DNA from: Flavobacterium covae
Lineage (GTDB): Bacteria; Bacteroidota; Bacteroidia; Flavobacteriales; Flavobacteriaceae
Direction: 5' to 3'
Length of the DNA: 64,000 nt
Assembly (NCBI GenBank): GCA_019565575.1
Contig: CP067379.1
Location: 2,666,001 to 2,730,000, forward strand
Shown: piece by piece, positions 30,898 to 41,362 of the stretch
Numbering within the stretch: position 1 is the stretch's first letter
Layout: each line of letters opens with the position of its first letter
Position numbers and translations under genes: made by a program
The notes under the pieces: model-generated
What the model was told of the DNA's origin: nothing
The model's database searches: none
The model's input: the letters and a program-made list of their open reading frames with translations, nothing else

Positions 30898-32871
30898 ATG
30901 AATTTTGAAAGAAAAGATTTAACAAATGAAGTTTTATTAAACCTTTATAAACAATTACTAAAACCTCGATTGATTGAAGAAAAATGTTGATTTTAATTCG
31001 TCAAGGAAAGGTCTCAAAGTGGTTTTCAGGTATAGGACAAGAGGCAATAGCGGTAGGGGTTACAGCAGCTCTTGATCAAGATGAATATATACTGCCTATG
31101 CACCGTAATTTGGGCGTTTTTACAACTAGAAAGATTCCTTTAAAAAGATTATTTTCTCAATGGCAAGGCAAATTAAATGGTTTTACAAAAGGAAGAGATC
31201 GCTCTTTTCATTTTGGAACCCAAGAATTTAAAATAATAGGCATGATTTCTCATTTAGGACCACAAATGGGAGTGGCCGATGGCATTGCATTAGCTAATAA
31301 ATTAGCTAATAATAATAAAGTTACAGCTGTTTTTACTGGAGAAGGTGCTACTTCAGAAGGTGATTTTCATGAAGCATTAAATGTAGCATCTGTTTGGGAG
31401 TTACCTATTCTTTTTATCATAGAAAATAATGGCTATGGTCTTTCTACTCCTACAAATGAACAATATAAATGTAAAAATTTAGCAGACAGAGGAATAGCTT
31501 ATGGAATGGAAAGTTATATAATAGACGGTAATAATGTTCTAGAAGTATACAATCTAATATCTGAACTAAAAAAATCAATGATTGAAAATCCTAGACCTGT
31601 TTTAATAGAGTGTAAAACCTTTAGAATGCGTGGACATGAGGAAGCTAGTGGTGTTAAATATGTACCAGAAGAATTAATACAACATTGGGCAGAAAAAGAT
31701 CCAATTGAAAAGTATAGAAGGTATTTAAAAATAACAATGGTTCTTTCAGATGAAGAAGATGATATAATTCATAAAGAAATAAAAGAAGAAATTGATTTAG
31801 AATGGTCTAAAGTACAAGAAGAACCAGCTCTTATTGCTAGTTTAGAAAATGAGCTAAATGATGTTTATGCTCCTTATCATTTTGAAAAAATAGATTCTAA
31901 TGTAGAAATAGAAAATATTCGTATGATAGATGCTATTTCGCAAGCTTTAAAAGAATCCATGAAAAAACATTCTAATTTAATTCTTATGGGTCAAGATATA
32001 GCTGAATATGGAGGTGCCTTTAAGATTACAGAAGGATTTGTTAGTCAATTTGGAAAAGATAGGGTACGAAATACGCCTATTTGTGAAAGTATTATTCTTT
32101 CTACTGCAAACGGATTATCTATTAACGGATATAAAGCAGTTGTAGAGATGCAATTTGCAGATTTTGTTTCAACAGGCTTTAATCCGATCGTTAATTTGTT
32201 TGCAAAACAACATTATCGTTGGGGGAAAAAGCAGATGTGGTAGTTCGTATGCCTTGTGGAGGTGGTACACAAGCAGGTCCTTTTCATTCCCAAACAAATG
32301 AAGCATGGTTTACAAAAACACCAGGTTTAAAAGTTGTTTATCCTGCATTTCCCTATGATGCTAAAGGATTATTAAATACGGCTATTAATGATCCAAATCC
32401 TGTCCTTTTTTTGAACATAAAATGCTTTATCGTTCTATTTATCAAGATGTGCCAAATGATTATTATACATTACCATTTGGTAAAGCTTCACTTATAAAAG
32501 AGGGCAATAATGTAACTATTATTAGTTTTGGTGCAGGTGTACACTGGGCCTTAGATACATTAAATAACAATCCAGATATATCAGCTGATTTAATTGATTT
32601 AAAAACACTTCAGCCTCTAGATTTAGAAACGATTTACAAATCAGTAAAGAAAACAAATAGAGCTATTATATTACAAGAAGACACTCTTTTTGGTGGTATA
32701 GCAAGTGATATTTCGGCATTAATTATGGAAAATTGCTTTAAATATTTAGATGCTCCAGTTTATAGAGTAGGGAGTTTAGAAACCCCAATTCCATTTATGA
32801 AATCATTAGAAGATCAATATTTACCCCAAATACGTTTTGAAAAAGAATTAAAAAAACTTTTAAATTATTAA
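30898..32871 (+). CDS. 2-oxoacid dehydrogenase E1, alpha/beta fusion, three frameshifts
   Basis: Thiamine-diphosphate E1 of a branched-chain or related 2-oxoacid dehydrogenase complex; about 658 residues after repair. The alpha half has the ThDP motif GEGATSEGDFHEALN...ENNGYG and HRNLGVF; the beta half begins near residue 340 (IRMIDAISQALKESMKKH) with GQDIAEYGGAF, NTPICES, and MPCGGGTQAGPFHSQ. Breaks are a missing A near 30983-30987, a missing G in the G5 run near 32220-32224, and a missing T near 32406-32412. Each repair gives continuous conserved sequence (IEEKMLILIRQGK, HYRWGEKADVVVRMP, PVLFFEHKMLYRSIYQD). It probably feeds branched-chain fatty-acid primers; no E2 or E3 adjoins it. Confidence 0.85.
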
Positions 32872-32994
32872 CCTTTTTCTAAATCATTAATATAGATAGA
32901 AACATTAAATAAAAATATAAAACCTAGACCTATGTATAATATTATTTTATATCATAAATTGTATTTTTATTATATAATAAAAAATCATTCTTCG

Positions 32995-33002
32995 TAAATT
33001 TG
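32995..33002 (+). promoter_or_regulatory. -7 box TAAATTTG for pepD
   Basis: TAAATTTG lies 27 nt before ATG 33030. Confidence 0.5.
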
Positions 33003-33029
33003 ACACTTTTATAAAATTATAATAATAAA

Positions 33030-34491
33030 ATGAGCAAAGAAATAAGAAACCTTGAACCAAAAGCTCTTTGGAACAAATTTGCCGATCTGAATTCGGTACC
33101 TCGTCCTTCTAAAAAAGAAGAAAGAGTGATTGCTTTTATGATGGATTTTGGACAAAAATTAGGTCTAGAAACTATAAAAGATGAAGTAGGTAATGTAATT
33201 ATTAAAAAGCCTGCGACAGTAGGAATGGAAAACAAAAAAACCATAGTAATGCAATCGCATTTAGATATGGTTTGTCAAAAAAAATAATGATACTATTTTT
33301 GATTTCGATACACAAGGAATTGAGATGTATGTTGATGGTGATTGGGTAAGAGCTAAAGGAACCACGCTCGGAGCAGATAATGGTCTAGGTGTAGCTACCA
33401 TCATGGCAATATTAGAAAGCACTGATATAACACATCCAGCTATAGAAGCCTTATTTACTATTGATGAAGAAACAGGTATGACAGGTGCTTTAGGTTTAAA
33501 GGGAGGTTTGTTATCAGGTGAAATTCTTTTGAATTTAGATACAGAAGAAGATGACGAAATTGATATTGGATGTGCTGGTGGAGTAGATGTAACGGCTGAA
33601 CGTGAGTATAATGAAGAAGAAACTCCCGAAGGTTCTGTAGGTTACACAATTACTGTAAAAGGATTACAGGGGGGGCACTCAGGGATGGATATTCATAGAG
33701 GATTAGGAAATGCTAACAAAATTATGAATCGTTTATTATTTGATGGCTTTGAAAATTTTGGCCTCCAAATTTCTGAAATCAATGGTGGAAGTTTACGAAA
33801 TGCAATTCCGCGTGAAAGCGTAGCAAAAGTAATTATTGCAGGAATGTATGATGAAGCTTTTGTTTTTGATATGCAAGAAATAATTAATGATATAAAATCT
33901 GAATATAAGACGATGGAACCCCATCTTCAAATCTTGATTGAAAAATCAGATTTACCAGCAAATGTAATGGATTTAGGGGTTCAAGAAGGTTTATTACGCG
34001 CCATCTACACAGCTCACAACGGAGTATATCGTATGAGTCCTGATATGGCTGATTTAGTAGAAACGTCAAATAATATCGCAAGAGTAGTTGTAAAAGAAGG
34101 ACAAATATCAATTCAAAATTTAACACGTTCCTCTGTAGAAAGTTCTAAATTTGATTTAGCTAACTCTTTACGTTCAGCATTTGAATTATTTGGTTGTGAA
34201 GTTACTTTTTCAGGTTCATATCCAGGTTGGACACCTAATATCAATTCTGAAATATTGGATGTATTGACTTCTATATATGAAAAACAAAACGGTTCAAAAC
34301 CTAACGTAGTGGCTTGCCATGCAGGATTAGAATGTGGTATCTTAGGAACTAATTATCCAGAAATGGATATGATTTCTTTTGGTCCTACGATTAAAGGAGC
34401 TCATAGTCCTGATGAAAGAGCTAGTATTTCTTCTGCTCAAAAATATTGGAAATTTGTTTTAGAAATTTTACAAAATATTCCTCAAAAGTAA
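33030..34491 (+). CDS. pepD: Aminoacyl-histidine dipeptidase (PepD, M20 family), frameshifted
   Basis: Zinc dipeptidase cleaving Xaa-His and other dipeptides in the cytoplasm. M20C motifs: MQSHLDMVCQK (zinc His and Asp), GTTLGADNGLG (bridging Asp), FTIDEETGMTG (catalytic and zinc Glu), LNLDTEEDDE (zinc Asp) and IKGAHSPDE (last His). An extra A in the A8 run at 33277-33284 stops the first frame; removing it gives CQKNNDTIFDFDTQGIEMYVDGD. Repaired length about 487, matching PepD. The lid-domain region GGHSGMDIHRG is also present. Confidence 0.9.
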
Positions 34492-34683
34492 AAAATAAAG
34501 AAAGTTTTTTAAATGGCAATTTGTCATTTAAACTCAAGAAAGTTCGAATGAAATAAACAGGCGAAGCACAAATTACATAGTACTTAATGTGACTTCTCCT
34601 GTCATCGAACTGACCAACTAAATCTAGTTCTTTTTATACATGTCTTTTTAGAAAATTTTCTAAAGTTGGTTATAATTTTTTGT
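34492..34683. other. Short gap with degenerate intergenic repeat
   Basis: No gene supported. Imperfect hairpin AAATGGCAA/TTTGTCATTT near 34513-34532 may terminate pepD. The stretch near 34545-34610 (AGTTCGAATGAAATAAACAG, later CTCCTGTCATCGAACTGACC) resembles the degenerate repeat seen near 1830-1910 and 20930. Confidence 0.4.
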
Positions 34684-35553
34684 TTATCTACTATGTTTCC
34701 ACCTTTTATGAGTCCACATATAATATTCAGGAGCTTCATAAATTTGCTCTTCTACTCTCTTAATAAAATTTTCAGAAATTTGAAAATTTGGGACAGAATT
34801 GACCTGTTCTGTTAAAATTTCAAAAGTCGCTTGATAAAAACCTCTTTTTATTTTTTTTTACCCTTAAAAAGATAATATTCATATCAAATCGTTTAGCTAA
34901 CATTTCTGCTCCAATATGTATAGGAGCTTCTTTACCCATAAATTTGTACCAGTGCATATTACTGGATGCTTTAGGAGTCTGATCACTTATAAAAGCATAA
35001 GCGGATAGTATATTTTTTTGTTATTATTTTCTATAACTTTTGAAGTTTCTTTAGTACTAATTAATGTTGCATTAAATTTAGAACGAATTTTTTTTACTAA
35101 CTTGTCAAAATAAGGATTTTTAATTTTTTTATATACACCAAAACCTTCAAACTTAATATATTTATTCATGGCTATTATCCATTCATAACTTGCATAATGA
35201 GCTAACATAATAATTACACTTTTTTGTTGTATTTCCAATTTATTATAAATCTCTAAATTGGTAAACTGATACCTTTTATCCATTTCTTCTTCTGAAATAC
35301 TTAGTGTTTTTATCATTTCTAAAAACATATCACACAAATGTCTATATGATTTTTTTTCTATAGATAATCGTTCTTTAAAAGATAAATTAGGAAAAGCAAT
35401 TATTAAATTACGACGTACCGTTTTTTTTCTATAGCCTATGAGATAATAAATAATAAAATAAATACCATCAGACAATAGATATAACAACTTAAAAGGGAGT
35501 ATAGATATAAACCAAATTATAGGATATAAAAGTAAATAAACGACTAATTGCAT
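34684..35553 (-). CDS. LpxL/HtrB-family lipid A acyltransferase, two frameshifts
   Basis: Adds a secondary acyl chain to lipid A at the inner membrane. An N-terminal hydrophobic segment is followed by GYRKKTVRRNLIIAFPNLSFKER and the catalytic HX4E in MLAHYASYEW. Missing A near 34999-35005 restores LSAYAFISDQTPKASSNMHWYKFMG...APIHIGAEMLAKRFDMNIIF, the acyltransferase substrate region. An extra A in the A9 run near 34851-34859 restores IKRGFYQATFEILTEQ to the stop at 34684. About 289 residues, normal for the family. Lauroyl versus myristoyl specificity is not visible. Confidence 0.85.
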
Positions 35554-35568
35554 TTGAATATTTTAAGG

Positions 35569-35576
35569 CAAATATA
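35569..35576 (-). promoter_or_regulatory. -7 box TATATTTG for the lipid A acyltransferase gene
   Basis: Exact TAnnTTTG on the minus strand, 15 nt upstream of ATG 35553. Confidence 0.55.
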
Positions 35577-35660
35577 ACTTATTAAATTTATTTAATAAAG
35601 TATTTCATTCTTTAACTATTATTTATAAAATGTAGTATATTGCTCATAAAAAGGAGTTCT

Positions 35661-36302
35661 ATGAATTTTATATTATTATCTCTAATAGGTATTACCGTTT
35701 TCATAAGCTATAAAGGCTTTACAGATTATTATTTTTCTAGTCAATACGAATTTAATATTGGGAAAATTCGTTCAGGAGAACAAATAAGAATGTTTACATC
35801 TGGTTTTTTACATGGTGATTGGGGACATTTATTTTTTAATATGTTTACACTTTATATGTTTGGAAATATTGTAATTAATTATCTAGGTTCTTATATATTT
35901 TTAATAATTTATTTTATTAGTTTATTGTCAGGTAGTTTGTTATCTATCGTTTATCATAAGAATAATTTTAATTATAGGGCTAGAGGAGCTTCTGGAGCCG
36001 TAGTAGGTATAGTATATACTGCTATTTTATTAAACCCTGAAATGAATTTATATCTTTTTTTTATTCCATTCCCAATTTCAGCTTATATTTTTGGTATTGG
36101 TTATTTATTATATTCCATTTATGGTATGAAAGTTCAAAATGACAATATAGGACATGAAGCACATTTTGGAGGCGCATTAGGAGGGTTAATAACTACAATA
36201 TTAATAGAACCTACTATTTTAATTACAAGTTTTAAAATGATTTTTATATTAATTATTCCTATAATTATACTTTTTTTCCTAACAAAAATGAAAAAAATAT
36301 AA
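35661..36302 (+). CDS. Rhomboid-family intramembrane serine protease
   Basis: About 213 residues from ATG 35661 (MNFILLSLIGITVF); an upstream TTG at 35640 is less likely, and an AAGGAG-like stretch precedes the ATG. Six hydrophobic helices. The catalytic Ser is in ARGASGAVVGIVY (GxSG), the catalytic His in GHEAHFGGALGG, and the HGDWGHLFFNMFTLYMFG helix is the conserved rhomboid core. The substrate is unknown. It faces away from the acyltransferase gene in a divergent arrangement. Confidence 0.9.
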   Translation: MNFILLSLIGITVFISYKGFTDYYFSSQYEFNIGKIRSGEQIRMFTSGFLHGDWGHLFFNMFTLYMFGNIVINYLGSYIFLIIYFISLLSGSLLSIVYHKNNFNYRARGASGAVVGIVYTAILLNPEMNLYLFFIPFPISAYIFGIGYLLYSIYGMKVQNDNIGHEAHFGGALGGLITTILIEPTILITSFKMIFILIIPIIILFFLTKMKKI

Positions 36303-36358
36303 TGGCATAGATTTTGTAATCTTTAAAAAAATAATTATCTAATTAAAATCATATACAA

Positions 36359-37057
36359 ATGAAAAAATTAATCACTTCTTTATTATTTTTAATAACTTTT
36401 ATGATACAAGCACAAGAATTTAAACAACAAACTCCACAAATAAATGTTTCTGGAGAAGGTAAAATAAAAGTAGTCCCAGATCAATGTTTAATTACTTTAG
36501 GAGTTGAAAATACAGCTAAAGACGCAGCAACTGCAAAAAAAACGAATGATGACATAATAGATAAACTCATTCAATATATAAAAGGATATAATATTCTTTC
36601 TTCTGATTATCAAACAGCGGAAGTAAGTCTTAATAAAAATTATGACTACGAAAAAAAGAAATATAATTTTCATGCTAGTCAAACGATAACTATTTTGTTA
36701 AAAGACATAAAAAAATATAATGATTTCATGTTAGGAATTACTGATACAGGAATCACGAATATAAGAGGTGTTGAGTTTAAAACTTCTAAATTAGAAGAAT
36801 TAGAGAAACAAGCTCGTAAAAAAGCAATGTTTAATGCAAAGCAAAAAGCAGAAGATTTTGTATCTGCTTTAGGACAAAAAGTAGGAAAACTTCTTTTAGT
36901 AACAGATAATACATCAAATTATTACCAACAAGAACCTATGATGTATAAATCAGCAGGCATGTTAGAAACTTTAAAAGATACTCCTAATAAAGAAATTTTG
37001 GCAGTAGGAGAAATGACTGTAATTGTAAACGTACAAGTTGGATTTGTTATAGAATAA
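36359..37057 (+). CDS. SIMPL-domain (DUF541) periplasmic protein
   Basis: 232 residues. A signal peptide (KKLITSLLFLITFMIQAQ) is cleaved after AQ. The mature part is the SIMPL fold: INVSGEGKIKVVPDQCLITLGVEN, SQTITILLKDIKKYNDFML, ARKKAMFNAKQKAEDFVSALGQKVGKLL, VGEMTVIVNVQVGFVIE. Family members are periplasmic or surface proteins sometimes linked to stress; the molecular activity is unknown. It ends in a strong terminator. Confidence 0.88.
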   Translation: MKKLITSLLFLITFMIQAQEFKQQTPQINVSGEGKIKVVPDQCLITLGVENTAKDAATAKKTNDDIIDKLIQYIKGYNILSSDYQTAEVSLNKNYDYEKKKYNFHASQTITILLKDIKKYNDFMLGITDTGITNIRGVEFKTSKLEELEKQARKKAMFNAKQKAEDFVSALGQKVGKLLLVTDNTSNYYQQEPMMYKSAGMLETLKDTPNKEILAVGEMTVIVNVQVGFVIE

Positions 37058-37072
37058 ATTAAAAATAAATAA

Positions 37073-37135
37073 GCTGTCTGAAAAGTAATATAAAAAAATA
37101 AATTTTTCTAAATATCTTTTCCGACAGTTTTTTTA
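37073..37135 (+). terminator. Terminator after the SIMPL gene
   Basis: Arms CTGTCTGAAAAG (37074-37085) and CTTTTCCGACAG (37116-37127), one imperfect pair, followed by seven T residues. Same core family as the 1805-1927 repeat. Confidence 0.75.
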
Positions 37136-37140
37136 TAAAA

Positions 37141-37919
37141 ATGAAATTAGAAAATATAGGTATAGTACTTTCTGGAGGTGGGAGTAAAGGTTTGGCTCAT
37201 GCAGGAGTCTTACATTTTTTAGAAGAAAATAAAATAAAACCTAATAGTATTTCAGGAACTAGTGTAGGAGCCATAATTGCAGCTCTATATGCTATAGGAA
37301 AATCACCTCTTGAAATTTTAGAGTTTTTTAGATCAATTTATTTCTTTCATTGGAAACATTTTACATTTTCTAAAGCAGGTTTAATAGATGGAAATGCTTT
37401 TGAATCTTATTTTTATAAAATTTTTAAAGATTTAAAAATAGGAGATTTACCTATTGAAATACAGATAACTGCAACAGATTTAATAAAAGGAGAATTAAAA
37501 GTTTTTAATGATAAAACTCGTGTCGTAGATGCTATTTTAGCATCATCCTCATTTCCTGGTGTTTTTTCACCTTATGAATTTGAAGGGAATTTATACAGTG
37601 ATGGAGGGATTTTAAATCATTTCCCAACAGATTTATTAAAAGGAAAATGTGATTATTGTATAGGTGTTTATGTAAGTCCTATACAAAAATTGAATCTAAA
37701 GATCTTACTTCTATTAGATCTGTGACAGCTCGTGCTTTTGATTTGCTTTTTGGTAATTCTAGCACTCACAAATTTGCTAATTGCAATTGGCTTATTCAGC
37801 CAGAAGAATTATCTAAATTTGGTACTTTTGAAACAAATAAATCAAAAATGAAAGAAATTTTTTCTATAGGATATAAAGAAGCTCAAAAAACATTTTTAAA
37901 AAATGAATTTGACTTTTAA
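37141..37919 (+). CDS. Patatin-like phospholipase (RssA type), frameshifted
   Basis: Ser-Asp dyad lipase: oxyanion glycine block LSGGGSKGLAHAG, nucleophile elbow GTSVG, and the dyad Asp in YSDGGILNHFP. A missing A near 37686-37690 separates the two frames; the repair reads SPIQKIESKDLTSIRSVTARAFDLLFGN. Total about 259 residues, normal for cytoplasmic RssA-like patatins. No signal peptide. Its stop overlaps the end of the convergent DnaQ-fold gene by 4 nt. Confidence 0.87.
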
Positions 37920-38479
37920 TTAATTTTTAGTTTTCCTCTCATTTTTAAAAATAATAAAGCTATATTGAAAGCTAAATTTCCTGAAGTTAATATTTCAGGA
38001 TTTTTTATTTTATAAGTAGAAAACAATTCTTCTAGAGAAAATATTTTAGAATTTAAATCTAAAATTCTTGTTTCCATAACCTCTACATCTAATAAATTAT
38101 TTTTTATACGACCGCTATGTAATTTTGATAAATATTCATTCAAAATTTCTACATCATAATGTATACGGTGTCCAACAAGTGTAGCATTACCTATAAAATG
38201 TATAAAAGCTTCAATAGCTTGTGCTTCTTCATAAGTTAATTCTTTAGAGTTTACTATTTTATCTTTTTCTAATTGAATTTCTAAACTTTGCTCAACTATA
38301 ATTTGATTATTTTCAATAACAACAGCTCCTATTGAAATAATTTTATCTTTTGAAGGATTTAATCCCGTTGTTTCAATATATAAAGCTACTTTTTTTATAG
38401 AAGGGCTTTCTAATTGAAGTAAATAATTTTTCCAAAAATCTGGATATTCTTTTCCTAAATGTTTTAACCAATCGAGCAT
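37916..38479 (-). CDS. DnaQ-fold exonuclease-like protein with eroded active site
   Basis: 187 residues with the RNase T/DnaQ exonuclease fold: VALYIETTGLNPSKDKIISIGAVV, then TLVGHRIHYDVEILNEYL, then LDVEVMETRIL. The expected motif-I DxE reads Tyr34-Ile-Glu36, losing the first catalytic Asp. The C-terminal motif HxAxxD is absent: residues 159-180 contain neither His nor Asp. Asp109 of motif II is kept. The protein is therefore probably not a nuclease but a fold-based partner. It starts 1 nt after the stop of the DUF294 gene, so co-translation is likely. No homopolymer break explains the lost residues. Confidence 0.75.
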   Translation of the reverse strand: MLDWLKHLGKEYPDFWKNYLLQLESPSIKKVALYIETTGLNPSKDKIISIGAVVIENNQIIVEQSLEIQLEKDKIVNSKELTYEEAQAIEAFIHFIGNATLVGHRIHYDVEILNEYLSKLHSGRIKNNLLDVEVMETRILDLNSKIFSLEELFSTYKIKNPEILTSGNLAFNIALLFLKMRGKLKIN

Positions 38480-38480
38480 A

Positions 38481-40391
38481 TTATGAAAATTGTGTTAATT
38501 GAAAGGTGTCTTTTACTATTTCTTCTAAATCTTTTAATACAAAAAGAGATTCTTTTAAACGTTCTTTTTCTATTTTAGGTAAATGTTCTATATCTATATA
38601 TTCTCCTGTATTATCGTTTTTATAACCTTCTAAAATTCTATATTTAGATAATAATAAAAAGGTTTCTGATGCTTGACGATAAACTTCTGCATTCTCAATA
38701 TCTTTTATTGCTAGTTCTTTGTATCTAGAATATGTGTTATTAATTCCTTTTAATTCAAACTGTATAGATAATAAACGCGCAATATCTATTATTTGATTAA
38801 GGCTTTTTTCTTTTACATTAAATTTACCATGATAGGGTCCTGAATCTTCTTCATTAAATTTTTTAAAGAAATTTAATGGAGCTGGTTTTTTAAGTGCATC
38901 ATTTCCTAAATAATCTAGAAATAAAGTTTTATTTTTTATTTTTGAAATAGTATCAGTTATTAATGTTTCAAAACTTTGATCTCCATATACAAATTCATAA
39001 TCAAAGAAAATAGCACAATGTTCATTTGTAAATTCGCCTGGTGATTTAATCCAGTTTTCATATTGAATAATCCATTCATTTAATGGCTTACACCACTTTT
39101 CATTTGTTACAGAATTACCAAATTCACAATGTTTATAACCTAATTTTTCAAGTGTTTCGGCTACTTTTTTAGCTAATTGACTAAAATAAAATCGGACATT
39201 TCTAGCTTGCTGAATATCTACATTGGCATAGATTAGCATATTATCATGATCTGTTAATAATAATTGTTCTTTTCTTCCTTGACTTCCTATACTTAAAAAA
39301 GCAAAAGGAACAGGAGGGGAGCCTAAATCTAAAATAGCTAATTGTATAGATCTATTAATGATAGCTAGTACAATTTCTCCTGCAACGTTATAAAGGTGTT
39401 GTAAAGGAATATTTTTAGTAAGGGCTTGTTGCATCATAGATGCCATAGATTTATAAACTGCTCTTAATTCAGATGAAGAATTGGCTCTTTTAGCTTCTTT
39501 TATTAATACACCTGGTGAATTAGCTTGTGCTTGTACTAAATCTTGTTGAGTTATGACTCCTTTTACCTGAGTATGTGGAGTTCCGTCTACAGTTACACAT
39601 AAATGATGTACTTTGTGTGATAACATTACTAATTGGGCTTCTGATAATGAAACATTTTCAGTAACTGTTATTACAGGATAAGTCATAATTTTATCAATAT
39701 GTGATTGAATAGCATTTTTACCTGTAGCTACTTTATATTTAAAATCAGAGTCTGTAACGATTCCTATAAGTTTATCATCTTCTATTATGAAGGCATTATC
39801 TAACATTTCATTAGTCATTAATAAGGCTACTTCTCTAATAGTTTGATCTCTTTTAACTAATAAAGGGGAATGGTTGTATGCTAATGTTTGTATAAAGGAA
39901 AAATCATTTTGAAATTCTGAAAGTTGTACATTATCAGCTATTAATTTTTTTTTGTCTTGATCAGTTGGATTATTTGAGTTTAGAGCAAAACTTTCTAATA
40001 AAAAATTTAAAACTTGTGAGTTTTGTATAACGAATGGTCTAATTCGATCAATAGGTATTGCAAATAAAATGGCTTCTTCATTTGATTTTGCTGTCATTTG
40101 ATAATTATTTTTAGCAAAAAAAGGTCTTAATCCAAAAATATCTCCAGCATAACATTTATTTAATAATGTTTCTTCAGCATCTGATACTACAGTCAAATGA
40201 ATAACACCTGAATTTATAACATAAAAAGAATCATGCAAAGGATCATTTATTTGAAAAAGTTTTTGTTTTTTCTCTAAATGAATAACTTTTACGTAGTATG
40301 CAATTTGTTCTAAATCTTCAAAAGATAAAAAATTAAATGGTTTAAAATCTTTTAAAAAATTAGCAATATTAGTAGCTATAGAATTTTTCAT
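38481..40391 (-). CDS. cNMP-binding / CBS / DUF294 nucleotidyltransferase-like protein
   Basis: 636 residues, apparently intact. Domains in order: cyclic-nucleotide-binding fold (about 15-135, with GDIFGLRPFFAKNNYQMTA), a CBS pair (about 170-290: IREVALLMTNEMLDNAFIIEDDKLIGIVTDSDF, SEAQLVMLSHKVHHLCV), the DUF294 nucleotidyltransferase domain (about 335-470) with SIGSQGRKEQLLLTDHDNMLIY, a GlnD-like metal motif, and a helical DUF294 C-terminal domain. No membrane segment. It likely senses a nucleotide and modifies or binds a partner; the target is unknown. Paired with the DnaQ-fold gene downstream. Confidence 0.87.
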   Translation of the reverse strand: MKNSIATNIANFLKDFKPFNFLSFEDLEQIAYYVKVIHLEKKQKLFQINDPLHDSFYVINSGVIHLTVVSDAEETLLNKCYAGDIFGLRPFFAKNNYQMTAKSNEEAILFAIPIDRIRPFVIQNSQVLNFLLESFALNSNNPTDQDKKKLIADNVQLSEFQNDFSFIQTLAYNHSPLLVKRDQTIREVALLMTNEMLDNAFIIEDDKLIGIVTDSDFKYKVATGKNAIQSHIDKIMTYPVITVTENVSLSEAQLVMLSHKVHHLCVTVDGTPHTQVKGVITQQDLVQAQANSPGVLIKEAKRANSSSELRAVYKSMASMMQQALTKNIPLQHLYNVAGEIVLAIINRSIQLAILDLGSPPVPFAFLSIGSQGRKEQLLLTDHDNMLIYANVDIQQARNVRFYFSQLAKKVAETLEKLGYKHCEFGNSVTNEKWCKPLNEWIIQYENWIKSPGEFTNEHCAIFFDYEFVYGDQSFETLITDTISKIKNKTLFLDYLGNDALKKPAPLNFFKKFNEEDSGPYHGKFNVKEKSLNQIIDIARLLSIQFELKGINNTYSRYKELAIKDIENAEVYRQASETFLLLSKYRILEGYKNDNTGEYIDIEHLPKIEKERLKESLFVLKDLEEIVKDTFQLTQFS

Positions 40392-40602
40392 TTAATTTAT
40401 CTAATTTTTAAAACTTTATTAATCATAAAAACACACTATTAGAACATCAAAGACTTTGCCAAAAATCAAATATATTTTAATAGTATTATCAAGAGTAAAA
40501 ATAGAATATTTTTTATAGAAGCAAAAGGAAATGTTTAATTTTTCTATTTTACATAATATAAATTATAGTTCAAAATATTAGGTGTTTAAAAAATATTCAT
40601 AA

Positions 40603-40714
40603 TTAAACCCAAATTACGCATTAGAGAATTTTTAAAATAACTTTATTGATTCCCTAATCCTTTTATTTCAATGAGTTATAAAAATTATTTTTTCTAATGC
40701 GTAATCTGGGTTAA
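40603..40714. repeat. 112-bp imperfect inverted repeat, MITE-like
   Basis: Left arm 40603-40626 and right arm 40692-40714 share the core ATTACGCATTAG (left) and CTAATGCGTAAT (right), extending outward to TTAAACCC/GGGTTAA with one indel and one mismatch. The 65-bp interior has no gene. Ends flanked by AT-rich sequence; no clear target-site duplication. It could be a small mobile element or a long transcription-terminating hairpin. Confidence 0.55.
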
Positions 40715-41005
40715 TTTTATTCTTTGATTTAAATATTTTCTGGATTTAATAAAAATAATTTATAAGAAATTTTTAAAATACCTTAAGAGTAATTAATCAA
40801 ATTATGAATTTTGGTTTTAATAATTGATTAATGACATTTCTTTATAATAAAAATAGTTTATAGACTTAAAGCATGCAATCATCAAATTCTAGTGCCTTTT
40901 AAATTTAATTCAGTTAAATTATGATTCTAATATTCGTATGCTTATGAAATAAATTATTTAATTAATTATCTTGTTTATTTTCAAAACAGTAATAATCAAC
41001 AATTA

Positions 41006-41038
41006 TTTGGTAGAGTTGCTATACGTTAATTATATTTG
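41006..41038 (+). promoter_or_regulatory. Promoter of the small membrane protein gene
   Basis: TTTG at 41006-41009, 21-nt spacer, TATATTTG at 41031-41038, then ATG 15 nt later at 41054. Confidence 0.65.
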
Positions 41039-41053
41039 TGAAAATAAAAATAG

Positions 41054-41362
41054 ATGAACAAACTTAAAGAACGTTGGGGAATTAAATCTAATTATCAATT
41101 AGTAATTATTTTTATTGTATTTGCTATAAATGGTTCCTTATCAGCCAAAATTTCTGCTTATTTCATGCAATTTTTAGGATTAACCAAAGAAAATTTACAT
41201 TGGAGTATTTATTATTTTTTATTATTTATTTTAGTATTGCCCCTCTACCCTTTTATGCTAATGTTTTTTGGTTGGCTTTTTGGTCAATCTATATTCTTTT
41301 TTCCATTTAGTAAAAAAATGTTAAAATCTATTGGACTCGGATTTATTTTTAAAGAAAACTAA
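41054..41362 (+). CDS. Small two- or three-helix membrane protein, DUF6787-like
   Basis: 102 residues. After a cytosolic KLKERWGIKSN start there are hydrophobic helices at about 16-38 and 50-80, with FFGWLFGQSIFFFPFSKKML near the end. The layout resembles small flavobacterial proteins grouped as DUF6787; function unknown. Good promoter immediately upstream. It stands alone about 300 nt before kup. Confidence 0.65.
   Translation: MNKLKERWGIKSNYQLVIIFIVFAINGSLSAKISAYFMQFLGLTKENLHWSIYYFLLFILVLPLYPFMLMFFGWLFGQSIFFFPFSKKMLKSIGLGFIFKEN

Larger units (their letters stand above)
40392..41053. other. Large non-coding gap
   Basis: About 660 bp without a supportable gene. It holds the 112-bp imperfect inverted repeat (40603-40714) and, at its right end, the promoter of the next gene. 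A leftward promoter for the DUF294 gene must lie at the left end; GTCTTTG near 40449 on the minus strand is a weak candidate. Confidence 0.5.

Noticed and set aside
33458..34126. Short His/Leu-rich reverse frames inside pepD
   Set aside because: Shadow frames of the conserved peptidase; composition is the complement of its codons.
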